Below, piece by piece: positions 7,504-13,671 of a DNA stretch of 21,995 nucleotides (positions are counted from its first letter, which is position 1; each line of letters opens with the position of its first letter). A program made the position numbers and the translations under genes. The DNA is from Pseudomonadota bacterium (GTDB lineage Bacteria; Pseudomonadota; Alphaproteobacteria; Rhodospirillales; UBA2165): contig JAQCKY010000002.1 of the NCBI GenBank assembly GCA_027592155.1, forward strand, positions 1-21,995, in the 5' to 3' direction. The notes beneath the pieces are model-generated. The model had not been told where the DNA came from. It did no database searches and worked only from the letters and a program-made list of their open reading frames with translations.

Positions 7504-7988
7504 TCGCCAGCCGTACGTTTCTGGCGAAACGCTTCCACGCCTGCTTTGCCTTCCTCGGTTTCGGCTTCCCAGGTATTTTGATGAGCTTCGTGCTTGCTCT
7601 CGTCCCAAACATGCTCCGTACCGTCACCCATAAAGACGACGAAAACCTCGCAGCCATCGGGGTACTCGTAAGGCCCGTGAGGAAGATCCCACCCAAAGAC
7701 ATAGTCACCAGGCCGAAGATCCTTGCCGGCAACGCACATCCGGCCTTTTAGGACGACGATGGAGTGCCAGCTCTTGTGGAAGTGTTCGGGCTCCACATAG
7801 CCTGGCGGGAACTGAACCTTCATATCGATCCGCTTCATCGCCCGGTCGTGCATATAGACCTTTGCCTTAACCCCCGGCGGCAGCGTCATCAGCTCATTGG
7901 CAAGGCCGTCTTCCCATTCCAGTTCGTCGTCATGGACGGCGCGGAAATCGTGGTCATATCCGTCTTGTGCTGCTTTCGTTTCTGTCAT
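7500..7988 (-). CDS. Cupin-domain protein
   Basis: Small single-domain cupin of 162 aa. Seen: the first cupin motif as PGYVEPEHFHKSWHSIVVLKG with His69, His71 and a following His75, then LRPGDYVFGW and the second motif around DLPHGPYEY with His104. These residues could form a mononuclear metal site. Resembles cupins of the type used as ChrR-like sensors or small dioxygenases, but no function can be assigned. It is the first gene of the minus-strand cupin-DUF924-GST operon and is divergent from a VOC gene, with 149 bp between the starts that carries a strong inverted repeat. Its stop overlaps the next start by four bases. Confidence 0.85.
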   Translation of the reverse strand: MTETKAAQDGYDHDFRAVHDDELEWEDGLANELMTLPPGVKAKVYMHDRAMKRIDMKVQFPPGYVEPEHFHKSWHSIVVLKGRMCVAGKDLRPGDYVFGWDLPHGPYEYPDGCEVFVVFMGDGTEHVWDESKHEAHQNTWEAETEEGKAGVEAFRQKRTAGE

Positions 7989-8008
7989 GATTGGATTCCT
8001 GTGAGAGG

Positions 8009-8058
8009 ATCAATTGCAAACACCATTTCATTTCCCCGGCACTCCAAATGCAATTGAT
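8009..8058. promoter_or_regulatory. Perfect 10-bp inverted repeat in divergent promoter region
   Basis: ATCAATTGCA (8009-8018) and TGCAATTGAT (8049-8058) are exact reverse complements, 30 bp apart and 40 bp centre to centre. Each half contains the palindrome CAATTG. The repeat sits 21 bp upstream of the cupin start and about 80 bp upstream of the VOC start, a good place for one operator pair to act on both directions. Binding is inferred; no regulator gene is adjacent. Confidence 0.55.
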
Positions 8059-8137
8059 AAATTGAGAAGGCGGGACAAATCGGTTTTTGGCCGCTAAGAT
8101 CGAATTACGAACGTTCCCTATGGAAGAGGAGGCGGAT

Positions 8138-8695
8138 ATGCCGGTTCAAAAGCTTCATCACGTTGTCTATCGTTGCAATGACGCCAAGGAAACTGCGGAT
8201 TTCTATGTTAATCTGCTTGAGCTGAAATATGCCATAGCGGTTTCCGAGGATAATGTGCCCTCCACGGGCGAGGCGATGCCTTATTTCCACCTATTCCTGG
8301 AAATGGGCGACGGCAGCCATGTCGCGTTTTTCGAAGTGCCGAGCTGCGCACCGATGCAAAAGGATCCCAATACCCCGGAATGGGTCCAGCATTTGGCGCT
8401 TGAGGTCGAAAGCATGGATGAGCTGGAACGCATGCGGAAGAAACTTGACGATGCCGGCGTTGAGCTCGTCGGCCCCACCGATCATGGCTTTTGCCAGTCG
8501 ATCTATTTCTTCGATCCCAATGGACACCGGCTTGAACTTACCTATCAAAACGGCGACGACGCGATGATGCAGAAATTGCGCGATACCGCCGAGCCAATGC
8601 TGACCGAGTGGACGAAGTCCAAGACCACTCAAAAACACGCCGCTTGGGTGCATGAAAAAGCGTGGGAGCAAGTAGAAGTCGAACCCGCGGAGTAA
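8138..8695 (+). CDS. VOC family (glyoxalase/extradiol dioxygenase-fold) protein
   Basis: Vicinal oxygen chelate protein of 185 aa, cytosolic. Seen: LHHVVYRCND with candidate metal His7/His8, VQHLALEV with His85 and FFDPNGHRLELTY with Glu133, a 2-His-1-carboxylate arrangement as in type I extradiol dioxygenases and related lyases. A helical tail of about 45 residues follows the fold. An in-frame open stretch continues upstream to 8087, but the ATG at 8138 is chosen because AAGAGGAGG lies five bases before it and the fold begins at once. It is 30 bp ahead of the HMG-CoA lyase gene in the same direction. Its substrate cannot be read from sequence; a role near branched-chain or CoA-ester catabolism is inferred from the neighbour. 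Confidence 0.86.
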   Translation: MPVQKLHHVVYRCNDAKETADFYVNLLELKYAIAVSEDNVPSTGEAMPYFHLFLEMGDGSHVAFFEVPSCAPMQKDPNTPEWVQHLALEVESMDELERMRKKLDDAGVELVGPTDHGFCQSIYFFDPNGHRLELTYQNGDDAMMQKLRDTAEPMLTEWTKSKTTQKHAAWVHEKAWEQVEVEPAE

Positions 8696-8725
8696 TTTCG
8701 ACACTCTGACTCTGCCGAAGGCAAC

Positions 8726-9622
8726 ATGACCGAACGGATCACCATCACCGAGGTGGGGCTGCGCGACGGGCTGCAGAACCAACCGTCACCCGTCTCCACC
8801 GACGATAAACTAAAAATCGCCGATGCGCTGCTGGCCGCCGGCGTCGACCACCTTGAGGCAACCAGCTTTGCCCACCCCAAATGGGTCCCGCAGATGGCCG
8901 ACGCGGAGGCAATCATGACGCGATTGCCCAAGGGCGAGGGGCGGGTTTATTCGGCCCTAACCATGAACCATCGCGGTTATGACCGGGCCGTCGCGGTCGA
9001 CACCCGATCGGTCGGTGTGGTGATTACAGCGACCGATACCTTCAACCGCAAAAACATCAATATGAGTTTTGATGAAGCGCTTGTTGAGTGCATCGAGATC
9101 ATCGAGCGGGCGCGAACCGACGGCCGGCATGTGCGCGGCTATATCGGCGCGGCGTTCGTGTGTCCCTATGAAGGTCGGGTATCTCCCGACGTTGTCTTGG
9201 ATATTGCCGAAAAATTCGCCGACGCCGGCGTCGATGAACTGGGCGTCGCCGACACCATTGGGGCCGCAAATCCCTCTCAGGTGAAATCCATGATGGTCTC
9301 GATGGTCAATAACTTCGGCGCCGACCGGGTAGGGCTGCATTTACACGATACGCAAGGCCTGGCCGTAGCCAATAGCTGGGCGGCGCTTGAGGCGGGGATC
9401 CGGCGTTTTGACAGCTCCATCGGCGGCCTCGGCGGCTGTCCGTTCGCGCCCGGTGCCAAGGGCAACGTTGCGACCGAAGACCTCGTGCATCTTTTCGAAG
9501 GCTGCGGTTTCGACACCGGCATCGATCTCGACCGGTTGCGCGACGCCGTGCGCGTTACCGAATCCGCAACAGGCCTCAGCCTCGGCGGAAAAATTATCAG
9601 CTGGATGGATTCGCGAACGTAG
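8726..9622 (+). CDS. mvaB: Hydroxymethylglutaryl-CoA lyase
   Basis: Cleaves HMG-CoA to acetoacetate and acetyl-CoA, the last step of leucine degradation. Seen over 298 aa in a DRE-TIM metallolyase barrel: EVGLRDGLQN with Arg13-Asp14, SFAHPKWVPQMAD near 47-59, the metal HLHDTQGLA with His205 and His207, and the signature GGLGGCPFAPGAKGNVATED with the catalytic Cys238 and Asn247. Length is as for bacterial enzymes. The ATG opens directly at the first strand. It follows the VOC gene by 30 bp and probably shares its promoter. No methylcrotonyl-CoA carboxylase or methylglutaconyl-CoA hydratase gene is in view, so the rest of the leucine pathway must be elsewhere, or a related 3-hydroxy-acyl-CoA is used. 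Confidence 0.94.
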   Translation: MTERITITEVGLRDGLQNQPSPVSTDDKLKIADALLAAGVDHLEATSFAHPKWVPQMADAEAIMTRLPKGEGRVYSALTMNHRGYDRAVAVDTRSVGVVITATDTFNRKNINMSFDEALVECIEIIERARTDGRHVRGYIGAAFVCPYEGRVSPDVVLDIAEKFADAGVDELGVADTIGAANPSQVKSMMVSMVNNFGADRVGLHLHDTQGLAVANSWAALEAGIRRFDSSIGGLGGCPFAPGAKGNVATEDLVHLFEGCGFDTGIDLDRLRDAVRVTESATGLSLGGKIISWMDSRT

Positions 9623-9639
9623 CAGCGGCGACGAACCCG

Positions 9640-10236
9640 CTAGAGATAAAAATCCTCGGCAAGTCGTTCCCGCATTTCCTCCGGCACACGCGCCATATGG
9701 CCATAGTTCGGATGATCGATACCCACGACGACACGGGCGCCGGGCTTCGCGAAAGCCTGCTTCTGGCGTTCGGTGAAGGGGAAGTGAACGAACTGCACAG
9801 AGGACGCCTTACCGTCGGCGCGGGTGCGCTCTGCATCGTCTTCGGGTACGGCTTTAACCGGCTCTTCACCGTCAATTTCGATATACATACCGTTTTCGAT
9901 GCCGCCGAGACCGGCCAGCTGACGGGCACGCTCATCCTCATCGGTAATTTCGAGCATGACCGTTGCGACCAAATCGTTGCCGTTCGGGATCAGCGGATTA
10001 TAGGCCTCCAGCTCATCGGCAAGCTGTTCGTCGCCGCCCCGTTCGATCCGCAGCATTTCCTGAATCTGGTACCACATGGTGTCGTAACACTCGAAGAAAA
10101 ATGTCGCGAACGGACCCACATGCAGACGCCGGGCTTGTTTCGTCGCAACCAATTCGGTCCGGCGTTCGGCGCGCACCGCACCATAAGCGTCATAATCCAG
10201 AATGTCGGCGCGGGTGATCTCCCGTTTGGCGGTCAT
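9640..10236 (-). CDS. DUF3501 family protein
   Basis: A 198-aa protein of the uncharacterised DUF3501 family. Seen: REITRADILDYDAY at the N-terminus, then ARRLHVGPFATFFFECYDTMWYQIQEMLRIE, an acidic middle with YNPLIPNGNDLVATVMLEI, and VVVGIDHPNYGH in the last third. No known catalytic motif or membrane segment is visible, and no function is assigned. The start ATG overlaps the stop of the upstream Fe-S gene (ATGA), so the two are translationally coupled. The family is commonly found next to a GlpC-like Fe-S protein and a rubrerythrin, as here, which suggests a shared redox or peroxide task. The downstream neighbour is convergent, 17 bp away. Confidence 0.9.
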   Translation of the reverse strand: MTAKREITRADILDYDAYGAVRAERRTELVATKQARRLHVGPFATFFFECYDTMWYQIQEMLRIERGGDEQLADELEAYNPLIPNGNDLVATVMLEITDEDERARQLAGLGGIENGMYIEIDGEEPVKAVPEDDAERTRADGKASSVQFVHFPFTERQKQAFAKPGARVVVGIDHPNYGHMARVPEEMRERLAEDFYL

Positions 10237-11594
10237 GACTTATTTCCTGCTGTTCCAGATAGCCCATAGGCCCGGGCCAAGAGTTGAATGGGATGCTGGG
10301 CCGGCTCTACGTTGATGGTTTCACCGTCCTCGTTGAGCCGCTCAACGCCCTGTAACACATGCTCCCGTGCCAAGGGGCATTCTGAGACGACAAATGCCGC
10401 GCCGGATTCTTTAACCTGGCGCGATACCGGCCGACCGACCTTGATGGCGGTCTCAAAGTTCTCCTTCATGACACCCCAGGAACCGCCATGGCCCGAACAA
10501 CGCTCCATCAATTGAACATCGGCGTCCGGCGTCAATTTGAGCATCTCCATGGCTTTCGGGCCCATATTCTGCGCCCGGGCGTGACAGGCGAAATGCAGCG
10601 CCACCTTGCCGTCCAATGGTGACAGACCGTCCGCCATACCCTCATTCTTGGCAATATCAACGACGTATTCCGTGATATCGGAGGTCGCCTCGCTGAGCTT
10701 TTTGACCGTCTCATCGCCGGGCAGGATCAACGGCCATTCGAACTTCAGCATCAGTGCACAGGATGGTGTCAGCGCGATGATGTCATAACCTTTATCGATC
10801 CAAGCCGCGAGCTCGGTCGAGACGGCCTTCGCTTTCTTGGCAACATCGGCGATATCGCCTTGCTCGAGCTGAGGCATGCCGCAGCAACTGGGATAAACCA
10901 CCTCTGTTTCCACGCCGTTCTTAGCCAAAACCGCCCGGGCCGCTTCCCCAATATCCGGATTGTTGTAATTAACGAAACAGGTGGCGTAGAGGACGGCCTT
11001 GCGTCCATAGGCCGGCGCCTGTGTGTTGACCGGTTCTGTTGCCGGGCGCTTTTCAAACAAGGTGCTATGAAATTTCGGCAGATCGGCGTCGCGGTGAACA
11101 CCGCCCACCGATTCCAGAACGGGACGGGTCAGTCCATTGCCACGTGCCGAGGCCCAATTGGCGATGGGCGCCGCGAGACGCGCCATCTTTCCATTGCGGT
11201 CGGTCTGCACCAGCTGGCGGTGGGCAAAGGCGACCTTACCCTCTTTATGTTCCATCGCCCGGTACCGCAGCATCAAATGGGGAAAGTCGAGATTGAATTC
11301 ATGGGGCGGGACGTAGGGACATTTGGTCATAAAGCACATGTCGCACAACGTGCAGGCATCGGCGACGGGTTTGAAACCGGCGCTGTCCACGCTATCCAGT
11401 TCGCCGCTTTCGGAGTCGTCGATGAGATCGAATAATTTCGGGAAACTGTCGCAAAGATTGAAACAACGCCGGCAGCCATGACAGATATCGAAGACCCGCC
11501 GCAGTTCCGCATCGATCGCTTCCGGATCGGTGAAGCCAGGGTCGGTCCAGGGGATATCGTGGCGTATCGGGGCTTCGAGACTGCCTTCGGACAT
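10233..11594 (-). CDS. 4Fe-4S CCG-domain (GlpC/HdrD-like) iron-sulfur protein
   Basis: Putative soluble electron-transfer protein of 453 aa. Seen: two cysteine clusters CHGCRRCFNLC (Cys38, 41, 44, 48) and CTLCDMCFMTKCP (Cys81, 84, 87, 92), each fitting one [4Fe-4S]; then two CCG-type repeats, the first with Cys206, CCG at 237-239 and Cys279, the second with Cys337, CSG at 366-368 (Ser in place of the second Cys) and Cys406. This is the layout of GlpC and heterodisulfide reductase subunits. The reaction and partner are unknown; no catalytic dehydrogenase gene is adjacent, so it is unlikely to be glpC. Coupled to DUF3501 through an ATGA overlap, and lies downstream of rubrerythrin with a terminator-like hairpin between. 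Confidence 0.9.
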   Translation of the reverse strand: MSEGSLEAPIRHDIPWTDPGFTDPEAIDAELRRVFDICHGCRRCFNLCDSFPKLFDLIDDSESGELDSVDSAGFKPVADACTLCDMCFMTKCPYVPPHEFNLDFPHLMLRYRAMEHKEGKVAFAHRQLVQTDRNGKMARLAAPIANWASARGNGLTRPVLESVGGVHRDADLPKFHSTLFEKRPATEPVNTQAPAYGRKAVLYATCFVNYNNPDIGEAARAVLAKNGVETEVVYPSCCGMPQLEQGDIADVAKKAKAVSTELAAWIDKGYDIIALTPSCALMLKFEWPLILPGDETVKKLSEATSDITEYVVDIAKNEGMADGLSPLDGKVALHFACHARAQNMGPKAMEMLKLTPDADVQLMERCSGHGGSWGVMKENFETAIKVGRPVSRQVKESGAAFVVSECPLAREHVLQGVERLNEDGETINVEPAQHPIQLLARAYGLSGTAGNKS

Positions 11595-11639
11595 GGGTTT
11601 GTTCCGCTCAAGAAAGGTCTATGTCGTCCAGATGCAAAA

Positions 11640-11666
11640 TCGGGGGACCTTGGATAGATCCCCCGA
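11640..11666 (-). terminator. Intrinsic terminator downstream of rubrerythrin
   Basis: TCGGGGGA (11640-11647) and TCCCCCGA (11659-11666) form a perfect 8-bp GC-rich stem with an 11-nt loop. Read on the minus strand, the stem is followed at once by a short T-run (TTTTGCAT). It lies 46 bases after the rubrerythrin stop and 45 bases before the Fe-S start, so it can end the short rubrerythrin mRNA or set partial read-through. Confidence 0.7.
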
Positions 11667-11712
11667 CCAGCATCAATTCATTCGACGCGGCACGATCGTG
11701 CCGCCGCCAAAA

Positions 11713-12132
11713 TTAGTCGAGCGAATCCAGCGCTTTTTGGAAACGTCCGGCGTGGGATTTTTCGGCTTTTGCCAGAGTCTCGAACCAATCGGCGATTTCG
11801 TCAAAACCTTCATCACGGGCCGTCTTGGCCATACCGGGATACATGTCGGTATATTCGTGAGTTTCGCCGGCAATTGCCGCCTTCAGATTGAGCTCAGTAG
11901 AACCGATCGGCTCACCCGTTGCCGGATCGCCAACCGCCTCGAGATATTCAAGATGCCCGTGGGCATGACCGGTTTCCCCTTCTGCGGTAGAACGAAAAAC
12001 CGCTGAGACGTCGTTATAACCTTCAACATCAGCCTTCTGAGCGAAGTAGAGATAACGGCGGTTCGCCTGAGATTCACCAGCGAACGCTGCTTTGAGATTT
12101 TCTTCGGTACCAGAACCTTTGAGATCAGCCAT
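11713..12132 (-). CDS. rbr: Rubrerythrin-type diiron protein without rubredoxin domain
   Basis: Four-helix-bundle diiron protein of 139 aa, probably a peroxide reductase or ferritin-like protein. Seen: AFAGESQANRRYLYFA with Glu20, EGETGHAHGH with Glu53 and His56, AIAGETHEYTDMY with Glu90 and Glu93, and AEKSH with Glu124 and His127. These are the expected paired iron ligands. The C-terminal rubredoxin domain of classical rubrerythrin is absent, so electrons must come from another protein; the Fe-S protein downstream is a candidate. The start has a strong GGGAGGG ribosome site. A good promoter and an Irr-box-like half-site lie upstream. The gene is followed by a terminator and then the Fe-S/DUF3501 pair. 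Confidence 0.93.
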   Translation of the reverse strand: MADLKGSGTEENLKAAFAGESQANRRYLYFAQKADVEGYNDVSAVFRSTAEGETGHAHGHLEYLEAVGDPATGEPIGSTELNLKAAIAGETHEYTDMYPGMAKTARDEGFDEIADWFETLAKAEKSHAGRFQKALDSLD

Positions 12133-12208
12133 GAGTTCCCTCCCTGAGCTGTACTATGGGACAAATAAATGGACGCCACGGCCGATTTAACCGCCACGCC
12201 GTCAGCAG

Positions 12209-12237
12209 ACTATGCGACCCCTGATCCTTGGTGTCAA
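12209..12237 (-). promoter_or_regulatory. Predicted sigma-70 promoter of rubrerythrin
   Basis: On the minus strand a consensus -35 TTGACA (12232-12237) is followed after 17 bp by CATAGT (12209-12214, four of six -10 bases). It would start a leader of about 70 nt before the rubrerythrin ATG. Confidence 0.6.
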
Positions 12238-12243
12238 CGCCTA

Positions 12244-12258
12244 CTTAAATCATTCTAA
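12244..12258 (-). promoter_or_regulatory. Irr-box-like site upstream of the rubrerythrin -35
   Basis: Minus-strand TTAGAATGATTTAAG has a full TTAGAA half-site and a degenerate second half (9 of 12 against the palindrome TTAGAA-N3-TTCTAA). It ends six bases upstream of the predicted -35 element. This is recalled from published alphaproteobacterial Irr motifs; binding is inferred. Confidence 0.35.
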
Positions 12259-12280
12259 TTAAGAGTATAATTTATTGAAT

Positions 12281-12712
12281 TTAATTGTTATTTTCCCGAA
12301 CCCGGACAATGACATCGACTCTGCTGACCTCGGTACCGGCCGGTGGTGGCGGTAAAGCACCGATCTCAATTCGGTCATCGGCGATATCTTCCAGCTGCTT
12401 CGTCTGTTCGTGGAAGAAATGGTGGTGGTCCTTAATATTAGTATCGAAGTATGACCGTCCAATATCGACGACGACTTCGCGCAACAGACCAGCATCGGTA
12501 AATTGATGAAGTGTATTATAGACCGTCGCCAGGGATACACGAACCCGCGACTTAACAGCTTCACTATGGAGCATTTCAGCCGTTACATGCCGATCATCAC
12601 CATCAAACAACAGCTTCGCCAGCGCCATGCGTTGGCGTGTTGGGCGGAGTCCCACCGACCGCAAACGCTCTAGAACCTGGCTAAAAGGCCGTACTCTTTC
12701 CATAAAAACCAT
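12281..12712 (-). CDS. irr: Fur-family iron response regulator Irr
   Basis: Winged-helix regulator of the Fur family. In alphaproteobacteria Irr senses iron through haem and controls haem synthesis, iron storage and uptake genes. Seen over about 143 aa: N-terminal LRSVGLRPTRQRMALAKLLF, recognition helix VSLATVYNTLHQFTDAGLL, and the Irr-like dimer domain YFDTNIKDHHHFF with three His near 96-98, then LPPPPAGTEVSRVDVIVRVR. There is no cysteine, so the zinc CxxC sites of true Fur and the N-terminal Cys-Pro haem motif of Bradyrhizobium Irr are both missing. The ATG at 12712 is preferred because of GAGG upstream; ATG 12703 or TTG 12724 are alternatives. It lies between fabI and rubrerythrin, all on the same strand, with an Irr-box-like site just upstream. 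Confidence 0.9.
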   Translation of the reverse strand: MVFMERVRPFSQVLERLRSVGLRPTRQRMALAKLLFDGDDRHVTAEMLHSEAVKSRVRVSLATVYNTLHQFTDAGLLREVVVDIGRSYFDTNIKDHHHFFHEQTKQLEDIADDRIEIGALPPPPAGTEVSRVDVIVRVRENNN

Positions 12713-12744
12713 CCACCCCCTCAAGCGATTGGAGTGCCACCATA

Positions 12745-12759
12745 TTAGAATAACCCTAA
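12745..12759. promoter_or_regulatory. Irr-box-like site upstream of irr
   Basis: TTAGAATAACCCTAA matches the palindrome TTAGAA-N3-TTCTAA at 10 of 12 defined positions. It lies 33 bp upstream of the preferred irr ATG and overlaps a weak minus-strand promoter (TTGATG at 12763-12768, 15 bp, TAATAT at 12742-12747). Autoregulation of irr is the simplest reading; the site is inferred, not tested. Confidence 0.45.
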
Positions 12760-12800
12760 AAACATCAAGGGAATTCGTCGACGCTCAAACCACCCGGGGT

Positions 12801-13604
12801 TCAGGCGTCGCCGGGATTTCGCATCGGCAAGCCGAGAACGTTGTATCCACTGTCAACATGATGAACCTCGCCCGTGACACCGGACGACATATCGCTCAAC
12901 AAATACAAAGCGGCACCGCCAAGTTGCTCAAGCGTAACAGAACGCCGCAACGGTGCGTTGGCTTCGGTCCAGTTGTAAATTTTCCGGGCACTTGCAATCG
13001 CACTACCGGCCAGCGTCCGCATTGGGCCGGCGGACAATGCATTAACCCGGATACCGTCGGGTCCAAGATCGGCGGCCAAATATTTCACGCTGGTCTCGAG
13101 TGCCGCTTTGGCGACACCCATGACGTTATAATTGGGCATGACTTTTTCAGCGCCGTAATAAGTCAGCGTCAGGAAACTCCCGCCTCCTTCCATCAGGGGA
13201 TAGAGCATTTGCGCCACGGAAACGAAGGAGAAGCAGGAGATATTCATCGTCTGGACGAAATTATCCCGGCTCGTATCCAGATATCGCCCCGTCAATTCCT
13301 CTTTGTCCGAATAAGCCAAGGAATGAACGACAAAATCCAGTGAGCCCCATTCGGACTTAATTGTGTCGACGACACTTTCCAGACTTCCCGGCGTCTCGAC
13401 ATCGCACGCCATGACCAGCGATGCTCCAACCCGTTCCGCCAGCGGTTTGACCCGCTTGCCGAACGCCTCGTTCTGATAGGTCAACGCCAGCTCTGCACCA
13501 TGGGCGGCAAGCGTTTCGGTAATCCCCCAGGCGATTGAATGGTCATTGGCAAGGCCAAGGACCAAGCCACGCTTTCCCGCCATGAATTGAGTTTCTGTGG
13601 TCAT
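12801..13604 (-). CDS. fabI: Enoyl-[acyl-carrier-protein] reductase (NADH), FabI
   Basis: Reduces enoyl-ACP in the last step of each fatty acid elongation cycle. Seen over 267 aa in an SDR fold: GLANDHSIAWGI near 17-28 (cofactor binding of the divergent FabI type), HSLAYSD near 94-100, LTYYGAEK and the catalytic pair Tyr159-x6-Lys166 in YNVMGVAKAALE, then the SAGPMRTLA substrate loop. The frame is open upstream into fabB, but the ATG at 13604 begins just before the first strand and gives the family length; a start at 13583 is possible. The order fabA-fabB-fabI on one strand, with 67 bp between fabB and fabI, suggests one operon with irr downstream. The Tyr-x6-Lys spacing marks it as FabI and not FabG. 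Confidence 0.95.
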   Translation of the reverse strand: MTTETQFMAGKRGLVLGLANDHSIAWGITETLAAHGAELALTYQNEAFGKRVKPLAERVGASLVMACDVETPGSLESVVDTIKSEWGSLDFVVHSLAYSDKEELTGRYLDTSRDNFVQTMNISCFSFVSVAQMLYPLMEGGGSFLTLTYYGAEKVMPNYNVMGVAKAALETSVKYLAADLGPDGIRVNALSAGPMRTLAGSAIASARKIYNWTEANAPLRRSVTLEQLGGAALYLLSDMSSGVTGEVHHVDSGYNVLGLPMRNPGDA

Positions 13605-13671
13605 CCGGTCTTCATCGAGTTGGGGTTGCGGCCTCTGACAGCCCGGCGGTACACCGGACGATAGGAACTGG

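Noticed and set aside
9697..10269. 190-codon plus-strand open frame opposite the DUF3501 gene
   Set aside because: Antisense to a family-matching gene whose start overlaps the upstream stop; no independent support.
10233..11594. Calling the CCG Fe-S protein GlpC
   Set aside because: No glpA or glpB partner is adjacent and the second CCG is CSG; the DUF3501/rubrerythrin context fits a different family.
12244..12263. CTTAA...TTAAG palindrome in the AT-rich spacer after irr as an irr terminator
   Set aside because: Only short AT arms with poor central pairing; too weak to form a stable terminator.
12627..13343. 238-codon plus-strand open frame across irr and fabI
   Set aside because: Spans the antisense of two confirmed genes and their promoter gap; no domain seen.
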